A DNA stretch of 64,000 nucleotides, taken from positions 124,001-188,000 of the forward strand of contig NZ_SOCP01000002.1 of NCBI RefSeq assembly GCF_004364325.1, written 5' to 3'. The translations under genes were made by a program, and so were the position numbers. The stretch is from Actinophytocola oryzae (GTDB taxonomy: Bacteria; Actinomycetota; Actinomycetes; Mycobacteriales; Pseudonocardiaceae). Shown piece after piece: positions 8,300 to 15,984 of this stretch (position 1 is its first letter; the number at the start of each line of letters is the position of its first letter). Under the pieces are notes generated by a model. It made no database searches and was not told where the DNA came from. It saw only the letters and a program-made list of their open reading frames with translations.

Positions 8300-9625
8300 T
8301 CATGCGATGCGCTGTCGCGATCCCAGCACGGTCACCGTGAATCGTTTGCCGGGGTTCGGGCCGGGGGTGGCGCGGATGCGGATCCGGTGGTCGGGGGACG
8401 GTAGACGCAGCCGGACGTCGCGCACCAGGTGCGCGACCGTGGCCGTCGCCAGCAGTTCGGTGATGCCGGCGCCCAGGCAGGTGTGGCCGCCGACCGAGAA
8501 CGGTGCGTAGACGCCCTTCCGGCGGCTGCCCGTGAAGTCGCGGTCCAGGTCGAAGGCGTCGGGATCCGCGTAGTGCTCGGGCAGGTGGTGGGGAACGGTC
8601 GTGGCGACCAGCACCCGCGTGCCCGTTCCCACGTGGCAGCCGCCGAACTCGAACGGCTTCACCACGGTCCTCGTGGAGCCCGGCGCAGGCGGGTACAGGC
8701 GGAGTGTCTCCATGACCAGCCGGTGGGTCACCGCCATCGAGCGCAGGCGCTCGAACGGCAGCCGGCCGTCCACGAACGAGGCGTCGACCTCCTCGGTCAC
8801 GCGCTGGTGGACGGTGGGATGCCGCAGCAGGGCGTAGACCAGGAAGCTGTACAGGTAGGCCACGGTGTTGATGCCCGCGAAGTACCCCTGCAGCGCCATG
8901 CCAGCCTGGACGTCCGGCGGGTAGGGGCGCCCGTGCTGGTCGGTCGCGGCCAGGATGTGGTCGAGCAGGTCCGGCCTGCCGTCGTGCGGCCTCGCGGCGC
9001 GTTCGGCCAGCGCGGCGCCCGCGAACGCGCGGATCTCGTCCCGTGCCCGCCGGTACGCGGGCAGCCGCAGTGCCGCCCTCGGCCATTTCCCGGCGACGGT
9101 GACGTCGAGCACCCGCTCGAAGGCCGAACGCAGCTGCTCGAACCGGTCGGTCGTCGCGGCACCGGTGAGCACGCTCGACAACTGGTCGGCGGCCAGGCGC
9201 TGGCACTGGTCGACCACACGCAGCGGCGCACCCGGTCGCCACGCGCGGATCCGGGCCTCGGTGTGTGCCGAGAAGGTGTCCCACCGCGCGGCGAGCAGGT
9301 CGCGGGAGATGGCGCTGCCGAGGGTCCTGCGCAGGCGCCGGTGCGGAGCCCCTGTCAGGACGTGGACGCGCATGCCGAACTCGCGGTCGAGCCCGCCCAT
9401 CGTGTCCCGGCTGGAGAAGTGCTCCTCGCCGTGCCTGTGCAGGAACTGGTTGGCCTCCTGGCCCGCCATGATCGTGAACGCCTGGTTCAGCGCGCGGACG
9501 CGGAAGACCGGCCCCAGCGCGCGGTGCTGCGCGACCAGGAACCGTTGGATGTCGCCCGCCATCGCCAGCGCGTTGCCGAGAACCGGGAGTCGTGGCGCCA
9601 TGGGCGGCAGCCGTGTGGTGGTCAT
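8300..9625 (-). CDS. Cytochrome P450
   Basis: A complete 441-residue P450. The heme-ligand loop FSVGGHTCLGAG places the axial cysteine at about residue 383. ETLRLYP is the K-helix ExxR, and GYFAGINTVAY is an I-helix in which the usual acid-Thr pair is modified (no acidic residue before the Thr). No membrane anchor is seen, so it should be a soluble bacterial class I enzyme needing ferredoxin partners encoded elsewhere. Its start lies 4 nt after the stop of the lipocalin-like gene, implying co-translation. The substrate cannot be deduced; pairing with ligand-binding proteins on both sides suggests a lipid-like substrate. Confidence 0.92.
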   Translation of the reverse strand: MTTTRLPPMAPRLPVLGNALAMAGDIQRFLVAQHRALGPVFRVRALNQAFTIMAGQEANQFLHRHGEEHFSSRDTMGGLDREFGMRVHVLTGAPHRRLRRTLGSAISRDLLAARWDTFSAHTEARIRAWRPGAPLRVVDQCQRLAADQLSSVLTGAATTDRFEQLRSAFERVLDVTVAGKWPRAALRLPAYRRARDEIRAFAGAALAERAARPHDGRPDLLDHILAATDQHGRPYPPDVQAGMALQGYFAGINTVAYLYSFLVYALLRHPTVHQRVTEEVDASFVDGRLPFERLRSMAVTHRLVMETLRLYPPAPGSTRTVVKPFEFGGCHVGTGTRVLVATTVPHHLPEHYADPDAFDLDRDFTGSRRKGVYAPFSVGGHTCLGAGITELLATATVAHLVRDVRLRLPSPDHRIRIRATPGPNPGKRFTVTVLGSRQRIA

Positions 9626-9629
9626 GGCG

Positions 9630-10091
9630 TCACAGCCACGTGAGTCGGGAGAACTGGTCGGCGTCCAGGCCGCTGCCGTCCAGGTTGGTGCGCAGCTCGG
9701 GCCGGGCGTCGGTGCCCCGGCCGAGCACGTCCATGCCCGCGGGCGTGACGAGCGACCTGTCGAAGGTGATCACCAGGACCTCGCCGTCGGCGCTGACCCG
9801 CTCGACCTGCCACCGGCTGCGGAGTATCCACAGTGGACCGCGGCCGCGCCAGACGAACCGGTGGTCGTCCTGCCGGTAGCGGTCGGTGCCGACCACGCGT
9901 CGGGCCGCGCCGGCACGGGTGCGGTAGTCGACCTCGTCCCGCAGCACGAGGTCGCCGCCGGGCAGCGGGGTGTAGGTGATCGTGGGGTCCAGCCTCTTCC
10001 CGGACAGCCACATCGGGAAGGTCGTGGCGTGGACGCGCCACCGTCCTGGCAGCACCCGACGCAGTTCTTCGACACTCGACTTCGTGGTCAC
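9630..10091 (-). CDS. Lipocalin-like hypothetical protein
   Basis: A 153-residue protein of alternating beta strands starting with a helix and LPGRWRVHATTFPMWLSGKR, resembling the first strand and G-x-W signature of lipocalin-type barrels. No signal peptide and no cysteines suggest a cytoplasmic ligand-binding barrel. GTG start at 10091. It is directly upstream of, and nearly overlapping with, the P450 gene, so it may present substrate to the P450 or act on a shared pathway. The family has no experimentally defined role that I can name. Confidence 0.65.
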   Translation of the reverse strand: MTTKSSVEELRRVLPGRWRVHATTFPMWLSGKRLDPTITYTPLPGGDLVLRDEVDYRTRAGAARRVVGTDRYRQDDHRFVWRGRGPLWILRSRWQVERVSADGEVLVITFDRSLVTPAGMDVLGRGTDARPELRTNLDGSGLDADQFSRLTWL

Positions 10092-10209
10092 ACAGGAAGA
10101 GACGGCACGACCGCGGTCGTGGTTTCACGGTTGGTACGCACGGGCAACACGGGGTGGCGGATGGGGCAACGTCAGGTCGGCGTCACTCACCGTCGCACTG
10201 CTGCGGTCG

Positions 10210-10992
10210 TCATCCGTGATGGGTGACGGGGAAGTCGAAGTAGGTGTCGGGGTAGGGCTCGTCGTCGAGGGTGTAGTGCCACCACTCCTCGGCGAGGTTG
10301 TGGAACCCGGCGGCCACCAGGGTGTCGCGGAGCAGGTCGCGGTGGTGGCGGGCCGCACCGGTGATGGCCGGGTTGTCGGTGTGGGACAACGGGTCGAAGC
10401 AGTCGTAGCCGGTGCCCATGTCGACGGTGTTGTCGGGGAAGCGTTGTCCGACCGGGGCGTAGCAGGCGACCAGCGGCTCACCTGGGCGGTAGGGCCGTTG
10501 GGGTCGGACGGGAAGCCTGACGAGCGTGACGTCGAAGGTGCTGCCTCGGCTGTGGCCGGACTTCTCGGCGATGTAGCCGTCGGCGAACAGCCGGGTCTTG
10601 TCGACGTCGGGGTAGAACTCGGCCTTCATCCTGTCGTCGTCGAGATCCTCGGCCCAGCGGACGAAGTGGTCGACCGCGCGCTGCGGGCGGTAGCAGTCAT
10701 AGACCTTGAGCGTGTAACCCTGCCCGATCAGGCTGCGTTGCGCGGTACGCAGGGCGGTCGCGGCCTCGCGGGTGAGGATGCACTCCGGTTGCAGGTAGCC
10801 GTCGATGCGTTCACCGACGAAGTTGTGCCGGGTGAAGTAGCGGATGTCGTACCGGATCGTCGGGTCGATGTCGTGCAGAGCGACGAACCCGGCCGGCACA
10901 CGGTCCCGTTCGCTCGCGGAGGCCGGTGCGGCGAGAGCCACGCAGGAGAGGACGGCGAGCACGACCGCGCCGAGGCGGGAGAGTCGGGACAC
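10210..10992 (-). CDS. Secreted D-Ala-D-Ala dipeptidase, VanX/M15D-like
   Basis: A 260-residue zinc dipeptidase with an N-terminal signal peptide (MSRLSRLG, hydrophobic core, cleavage after APASA). Zinc and catalytic motifs are present: SGHSRGSTFDVTL supplies the His and Asp ligands, and EEWWHY supplies the catalytic Glu and the second His. VanX-type enzymes hydrolyse D-Ala-D-Ala. A secreted form most likely trims or recycles wall-derived peptides; no vanH or vanA gene is nearby. The GTG at 10992 follows AAAGG by 4 nt and starts exactly at the signal peptide, so the longer frame running into the insertion element is rejected. Confidence 0.9.
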   Translation of the reverse strand: MSRLSRLGAVVLAVLSCVALAAPASASERDRVPAGFVALHDIDPTIRYDIRYFTRHNFVGERIDGYLQPECILTREAATALRTAQRSLIGQGYTLKVYDCYRPQRAVDHFVRWAEDLDDDRMKAEFYPDVDKTRLFADGYIAEKSGHSRGSTFDVTLVRLPVRPQRPYRPGEPLVACYAPVGQRFPDNTVDMGTGYDCFDPLSHTDNPAITGAARHHRDLLRDTLVAAGFHNLAEEWWHYTLDDEPYPDTYFDFPVTHHG

Positions 10993-11057
10993 CGAACCTT
11001 TATACACACACGGTCGCGGCGGGTGTTGATCGACGCCGCGGGGGAGAGTGAGACATA

Positions 11058-11067
11058 CCCCTAGCCC
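11058..11067. repeat. Left 10-bp target-site duplication CCCCTAGCCC
   Basis: A direct copy of 11181-11190, abutting the left terminal inverted repeat of the 113-bp insertion. The ten identical bases flank the element exactly. Confidence 0.8.
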
Positions 11068-11180
11068 CAATGCCGGTCGTTTAAGCCAGTGCAAGATCAA
11101 CTCGACGATCGGCGACCAGCGGAAACAGGCACGACCAAGATCCACAAGCAGACCCTTGGCGATCTAAACGACCGGCATTG
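11068..11180. mobile_element. MITE-like 113-bp insertion with 16-bp terminal inverted repeats
   Basis: The ends are CAATGCCGGTCGTTTA (11068-11083) and its perfect reverse complement (11165-11180). The 81 bp inside hold no gene. Identical 10-bp sequences flank the element on both sides. Perfect ends plus a duplication mean a transposase-mobilised, non-autonomous element, and the lack of mismatches suggests recent insertion. Long (about 8-12 bp) duplications are known for IS4-related transposases; I cannot identify the parent element. It lies between two minus-strand genes and may supply or disturb the leader of the dipeptidase gene. Confidence 0.8.
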
Positions 11181-11190
11181 CCCCTAGCCC
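11181..11190. repeat. Right 10-bp target-site duplication CCCCTAGCCC
   Basis: A direct copy of 11058-11067. It contains the TAG stop codon of the minus-strand pseudokinase gene (11184-11186), so the insertion struck the very end of that gene and duplicated the stop without changing the protein. Confidence 0.8.
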
Positions 11191-12302
11191 ACCTGCGCAC
11201 GCACGATGACACTGCCCTCGGCACGGGGGCATCGGCAGTAGCCGTCCTCGTCGACCAGCGTGACGCGTTGGCCGTACACGCCGGCTCCCCGCGGCAGCAC
11301 GACGTCGACGGGCACGATCACGGTGTGCCCCGGGCCGACGTCCGGCACCGGCACCAGCTCCGGCATGTCGAGGATGTGTGGCCCGTACCGCGGTCCGGTG
11401 CGCCGCAGGAACCGGTTGTGCCAGTGCCACCGGCCGCGGTTGCGCAGCTCGACGGCCACCGTCACCCGCTCGCCCGGCCTGCCCCGTGCCGCGGCCGGCG
11501 GTGCCCACTCGATCCGGTCGCCCCTCCTGCGCCGCGACCAGCCGGTCCCCTCACGTTCGTCGTGTGCCGCGAACTGGTAGAGCAGCTCCAGTATCGGCGC
11601 GGTGCCGTGCAGCTCGTCGTAGGCGCGCACGAGCGGGCGGGGCACGCGGCGGGTGTTCGGCCACCGCCGCCCGCCGACCAGCCTGCCGATCTCCGCCCAG
11701 TCCGCGCGTCGGCGGGGTGCCGTGAGCAGCTCGACGCGCCGGCACACCTCGGAGGCCGACAGGCGGCGGTCCACCGGCAGGCACGAGCAGTCGGTCACCA
11801 GGTCCGCCAACGGGTCCGCCAGCGGCACCGCACCCTCGCCCGTCGCCGCGAAGCGGGCCAGGTCCGCCCACGCGACCAGGTCGGCGCCGCCGGCCGCACC
11901 GGGACCGCCGACCACGAACCGGTCCCCGTCCAGGAACACCGACCGCGGCCCCAGCCCGCCGTGCGACGCGCCGACCCGGTGCAGGTCGGCCATGACGCGC
12001 GCGGTCACCCGCAGCAACTCGACGAGCCGCTCGCCCTTCACCGGGCCCCGGGCACGGACCTCGGTGACGACGTCGATCCTCGGCAGGTCCTCGTAGACGA
12101 GGTAGCCGGGGCCCCGGTCCACGAGCGCGGCCATGCCGGGGATCCGCAGGTGCCGCAGGCGCGTGCCGACGTCGTGGCCGCCGGTGACCAGGCTGTAGGG
12201 CGCCTTGTCCGGGCCGCGCACCCGCCACAGTCGACCGTCGATCCGCTCGACGAGCTCGTAGGGTCCCATTTTGACCGTCACCGGGCCCTGGCCGGTCATC
12301 AC
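11184..12302 (-). CDS. Pseudokinase with C-terminal FW (NBR1-Ig-like) domain
   Basis: A 372-residue protein. The N-terminal ~210 residues resemble a eukaryotic-type protein kinase fold without catalytic residues: the HRD/N loop position reads SHGGLGPRSVFLDGD, the DFG position reads VGGPGAAG, and the VAIK lysine is missing. The C-terminal ~110 residues match the FW domain found in NBR1 and in actinobacterial kinases (ERVTVAVELRNRGRWHWHN, VPVPDVGPGHTVIVPVDV, then AGVYGQRVTLVDEDG). It is likely a cytoplasmic scaffold or sensor, not an enzyme. The ATG overlaps the stop of the upstream helical-protein gene (ATGA), so the two are coupled. Low similarity keeps the kinase-fold call tentative. Confidence 0.7.
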   Translation of the reverse strand: MMTGQGPVTVKMGPYELVERIDGRLWRVRGPDKAPYSLVTGGHDVGTRLRHLRIPGMAALVDRGPGYLVYEDLPRIDVVTEVRARGPVKGERLVELLRVTARVMADLHRVGASHGGLGPRSVFLDGDRFVVGGPGAAGGADLVAWADLARFAATGEGAVPLADPLADLVTDCSCLPVDRRLSASEVCRRVELLTAPRRRADWAEIGRLVGGRRWPNTRRVPRPLVRAYDELHGTAPILELLYQFAAHDEREGTGWSRRRRGDRIEWAPPAAARGRPGERVTVAVELRNRGRWHWHNRFLRRTGPRYGPHILDMPELVPVPDVGPGHTVIVPVDVVLPRGAGVYGQRVTLVDEDGYCRCPRAEGSVIVRAQVG

Positions 12303-12829
12303 TCTGGGGGTGCCTGCGGCGGTTCGGCGAGCTCGGCGATCCGGTCGAGGTAGGCGGTGAGGTCGACGACGAGCGAACGGGCCGGGCCTCCGTTCAGTGC
12401 CTGGGCCTGCGCGACGTGACCGTGCAGCCGGTCCACGGTCACCTCGATCAGCCGGCTTCGGTTCGCCAGCATCTCCTGGAGCTTGCGGCCGGCCTCGTCA
12501 CGCTGGCCGCGGTGCAGCTCGCGGAACCCGGTCACCCGGTCCAGCTCCGCGTGGTACCGGCGGCGGCTGCGCAGGTTGTCGACGCACTCCCGCTTGGCGG
12601 CCGGGTCCCGTGGCGCGGGCATGTCCACCTCACCCAGGTAGCTCTGGTGTTGCTGGACGATCAGCTGCTGCCGGGTTATCGCCGGGTCCATCGCGCGCAG
12701 CTCGCCGATCAGCCGCACCAGCTCCAGGTCGAGCCGTGTGTACAGCCACCGGTCGTACACCTGGGAGAACATCGCCACCATGGCGGCTAGTTCACCGGAT
12801 CGGGGCGGCACGCGGTATTGGTCGATCAA
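12299..12829 (-). CDS. Helical hypothetical protein, partner of the pseudokinase
   Basis: A 176-residue, mostly alpha-helical, charged protein with a heptad-like middle part (about residues 75-140) that could form a coiled coil. No family is recognised. Its 3' end overlaps the start of the pseudokinase gene by 4 nt, which argues that the products work together. The frame opens with TTG at 12829; an ATG at 12781 (MVAMFSQVYD) is also possible, and neither has a clear ribosome-binding site. It is divergent from the sensor kinase gene, 94 nt away. Confidence 0.6.
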   Translation of the reverse strand: MIDQYRVPPRSGELAAMVAMFSQVYDRWLYTRLDLELVRLIGELRAMDPAITRQQLIVQQHQSYLGEVDMPAPRDPAAKRECVDNLRSRRRYHAELDRVTGFRELHRGQRDEAGRKLQEMLANRSRLIEVTVDRLHGHVAQAQALNGGPARSLVVDLTAYLDRIAELAEPPQAPPE

Positions 12830-12869
12830 CCAACACGGGGCCGCCGAAGAATGGGCTGGTCAAGAGGTC

Positions 12870-12921
12870 GATGCGCGATTGTTATGGACAGATCGTCACA
12901 TCGGTGACAACATCGCGCATC
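12870..12921. promoter_or_regulatory. Nested inverted repeats at the sensor kinase start
   Basis: The outer arms GATGCGCGAT (12870-12879) and ATCGCGCATC (12912-12921) enclose an inner palindrome GTCAC-ATCG-GTGAC (12895-12908). The block ends 2 nt before the ATG at 12924. It could be an operator for autoregulation or an RNA hairpin that occludes the start region. The function is unknown. Confidence 0.5.
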
Positions 12922-12923
12922 CG

Positions 12924-15179
12924 ATGACCGATATGCCGATCGTGCCACACGGCTATGCTGAGCAACGCCTCCGCGCGCTGAGCTACCGGTACGTTGGTGT
13001 GACCCGGGCGATTGTCGTGGCCCTGGCGGCACTCTTCGCGGTGCCGGTGGCGTCGCCCGCCGGAAAAGTGGTCACCGCCATTCTCGCCGGAATTCTGCTC
13101 GTCTGGCAATACCCCTATCTGACGCGGATGCGTTCGGGGAACCCCCAGGCGTGGGTGATCGGCATCGACCTCGCGCTCGTCGCCCTGGTCAGCCTGACCC
13201 AGCAGTGGACCGTGCCGGACGCCTACCTGGCCGACGGCATCGGCTGGGTGAGCATCGTCGTGTCCATCTCGGTGGTCGCGCTCCAGTGGTACCTCAGCCT
13301 GTGGCTCGCGGTACCCGTGACCGTGCTGCTGTCCGTCGCGTACGGGGCGGGCGCGGCACTCGCGGTGCCGGACGAGCCCGGTGCGGCGGTCGCGATCGCG
13401 GCCTGGATGCTCGCCGAGGGTGCGCTGTCCCGCGTGCTGTACCTGCTGGTGCGGCAGGGCGCCCGGCGGGCCGACGACATCAGCGCGCGCACCGAGGCCT
13501 CCCGCCGCCAGGCCGAGGTGGCCAGGGCACTGCGTGACGACGAGGCCGAGCACGTGGCCGTCCTGCACGACACGGTCGCCAACACGCTGCTCATGGTCGG
13601 CGAGGGCGTGTTCGCCGCGCGGGACGACTGGCTGTCGCGGCGGGCCGGCACGGACCTCGAGACGATCGGCACCCCGAGCGACCTGCCGAGCACCGCGGAG
13701 TCCGTGGCACTGGACGAGCTGCTGGCGCAGGTGTGCGGGCAGGCGGCGGTGCGGGTCGACGTCGAGACCGTCCCGCTGGCCGTGCCCGGTCCGGTCGCGA
13801 CCGCGTTCTGCGGCGCGGTCCGCGAGGCGCTCGGCAATGTGGCCAAGCACGCCGGCGTCGACACGGCGACCGTGCGTGCCACCCGCACCGGCCGCACGGT
13901 GACGGTCGAGGTCACCGACGCCGGTCGCGGGTTCGACACGCGGTCCTCGTCCCGCAGGGGTTTCGGCCTGAGCGGGTCGATCGAGGAGCGCATGGACCGG
14001 ATCCACGGCTCGGCGACGGTCTCCTCGACGCCGGGCGCGGGCACGACCGTCCGTCTGATGTGGACACTGGCGGAGCTGCCGCCGGAATCGCCGAGTACGG
14101 TCGGGGCGGAACGGTTCCTGCGCGGGATCCGGGTCGCCACGGTGCTGATCGCCGGCGCGGTGCTGGTGGGCATGAACACGCCGATGCTGCTGACCCACCT
14201 CGACCAGTACACGTCGGCGCCGCTCGAGATCGCCTGCTTCGCCGCACTCGCACTGGTCGTGCTCGTGACGGCCGTGCCGATCGCCGCCAACCGGCCCATT
14301 GGCGTGCTGCGGTACCCGCTGCTCGGGCTGGTGCTGCTCGCGTCGGTGGTCGCGGCGGCCGACGTTCCCGCGCCGTACCAGATGACGGCGGCGCAGTGGA
14401 GCTACGGCACCGTCGGCTGGTTCGTCGTGATGCTGCTGTTCGACCGGGGGTTGCGGCCGGTGGTCGTGTTCCTCGGCGTCCACGTCGGCGCCACCCTGGT
14501 CCAGTTCGCGCTGGCGGAACAGTTCGACTCCGCGACGCTGCTGCGCACCCTCAACGTGTCCATCCCGATCCTCGGTTTCCAGCTCGCCCTCGGCGCGTGC
14601 GGCCACACGCTGACGGTGCTCGCGCAGAGTGCCGAGGAGGACAGCGCACGCGCGGCGCGGGTGATCACCGCGCACGAGACCGCCGAGCGGCTCTACCAGC
14701 ACCGCCAGGGGCGCTACGCCGAGCTGATGCCCACGATCACGCCCATCCTCACCGGCCTGGCGGACGGGCAGCTGGATCCGGGCGACCGGGAGGTCCGGCA
14801 CCGGTGCGCGGTCGCGGCGGCGGTGATCCGCAGGCTCCTCGCGGAACGCACCGACCACGACGACCCGCTGGTCGAGGAGCTGCGTGCGGTGATGGACGTG
14901 GCACTGCGCAAGGGGGTCGTGGTCGACCTGCTGCTGAGCGGGCAGCGGCCGTCGATCCCGGTCCACGTCCGCCGTGCGCTGACCGAGCCGGCGCTGACCG
15001 TGCTGGCGCTGGCCGAGTCGACGGCCCGCCTGACCATCGACGCGGACGAGACCGCGGTGACCGTCAGCGTGGTGGCCGACGCGTCGCCCGTCGACCTGCC
15101 CGCGAACGGGCACCCGATCGAGACGACGGTCCTTCCGCTGGACGAGCGAATCTGGGTGGAGTCACGATGGACGATGTGA
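12924..15179 (+). CDS. Membrane sensor histidine kinase with duplicated module
   Basis: A 751-residue kinase. Module one has about five transmembrane helices, a coiled dimerisation helix with the phospho-acceptor region VLHDTVANTLL, an N-box (EALGNVAKHAG) and a G-box (DAGRGFDT, GFGLSGSIEERM). Module two has another ~6 membrane helices (about residues 395-570) and a cytoplasmic part that looks like a degenerate dimerisation/ATPase region without N- and G-boxes. Such two-module kinases occur in actinomycetes, but the ligand is unknown. ATG at 12924 is chosen (12933 possible); the frame upstream overlaps the divergent gene's promoter. It overlaps the response regulator gene by 13 nt. Confidence 0.85.
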   Translation: MTDMPIVPHGYAEQRLRALSYRYVGVTRAIVVALAALFAVPVASPAGKVVTAILAGILLVWQYPYLTRMRSGNPQAWVIGIDLALVALVSLTQQWTVPDAYLADGIGWVSIVVSISVVALQWYLSLWLAVPVTVLLSVAYGAGAALAVPDEPGAAVAIAAWMLAEGALSRVLYLLVRQGARRADDISARTEASRRQAEVARALRDDEAEHVAVLHDTVANTLLMVGEGVFAARDDWLSRRAGTDLETIGTPSDLPSTAESVALDELLAQVCGQAAVRVDVETVPLAVPGPVATAFCGAVREALGNVAKHAGVDTATVRATRTGRTVTVEVTDAGRGFDTRSSSRRGFGLSGSIEERMDRIHGSATVSSTPGAGTTVRLMWTLAELPPESPSTVGAERFLRGIRVATVLIAGAVLVGMNTPMLLTHLDQYTSAPLEIACFAALALVVLVTAVPIAANRPIGVLRYPLLGLVLLASVVAAADVPAPYQMTAAQWSYGTVGWFVVMLLFDRGLRPVVVFLGVHVGATLVQFALAEQFDSATLLRTLNVSIPILGFQLALGACGHTLTVLAQSAEEDSARAARVITAHETAERLYQHRQGRYAELMPTITPILTGLADGQLDPGDREVRHRCAVAAAVIRRLLAERTDHDDPLVEELRAVMDVALRKGVVVDLLLSGQRPSIPVHVRRALTEPALTVLALAESTARLTIDADETAVTVSVVADASPVDLPANGHPIETTVLPLDERIWVESRWTM

Positions 15180-15817
15180 TCACGGTGGCGGTCGTCGACG
15201 ACCACCCCGCGATGCGGCTCGGCGTGCGGCTGTGGATGGAGTCCGCCGACCCGCCGATCCAGGTGACGGCCGAGGGCGACTCGATCATGACCGCGTGGAC
15301 CGAGCCGGGTGACCACGCGGACGTGGTCGTGCTGGACCTGGAGCTGCGGCCGGGGGTGCCGGCCTACGACGACCTGCGGCGGCTGGCCACGGCTGGGCGG
15401 CGGGTCGTGGTGTACACGCACCGCCAGGACCAGGCGGCCGCACTGGCCTGCATAGCGGGCGGCGCGACGACGTACCTGACCAAGCACGAGAGCAACGAGC
15501 ACCTCGTGTCCGCGGTCCGCGCGGCGGCGGCCGGTGAGCAGTACGTCTCGCCGTCGCTGGCGGGCGCGATGGCGAACAACCCGGCGGCCGACCGGCCGCG
15601 GTTGTCGCCGAGGGAGAAGGAGGTGCTGCTGGCGTGGTTCCGCAGCTCCTCGAAGCAGATGGTGGCCACGCGCCTGTACCTGTCGCTGAGCGCGGTGAAC
15701 CGACACATCGAACGCGCCCGCGCCAAGTACGCCGAAGCCGGCCGAGCCGCGGGCACGAAGGCAGACCTGCTGAAACGAGCGGTGGAGGACGAACTGGTCA
15801 CCTGGGAGGACATCTGA
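15167..15817 (+). CDS. LuxR/NarL-type response regulator
   Basis: A 216-residue regulator. The receiver domain shows the acidic pair in VVDDHPAM, the phospho-acceptor Asp in VVVLDLEL and the conserved Lys in YLTKHES. The C-terminal LuxR helix-turn-helix starts LSPREKEVLLAWF and continues through AVNRHIERARAKY. The usual T-V at the recognition helix is replaced by A-V (SLSAVNRH). The start lies inside the kinase gene, so kinase and regulator form a coupled two-component pair. Targets are unknown; the nested palindrome upstream of the kinase gene is a candidate site. Confidence 0.92.
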   Translation: MDDVITVAVVDDHPAMRLGVRLWMESADPPIQVTAEGDSIMTAWTEPGDHADVVVLDLELRPGVPAYDDLRRLATAGRRVVVYTHRQDQAAALACIAGGATTYLTKHESNEHLVSAVRAAAAGEQYVSPSLAGAMANNPAADRPRLSPREKEVLLAWFRSSSKQMVATRLYLSLSAVNRHIERARAKYAEAGRAAGTKADLLKRAVEDELVTWEDI

Positions 15818-15984
15818 CCCGCCTGCGATGAGCGGCCCGTCTTCGCGCCGGTCGGACGGTGGGAGGCGGAATCCCGGCCGCAGGTCGACAACCCGCCCCG
15901 ACGAGTGCCCTTCCGGGCACGGTGACCGGACCTCGACATGCCTATGGTTGGCGTCCACCAAGCTCGTCTTCTCGCGGAGGAGCC

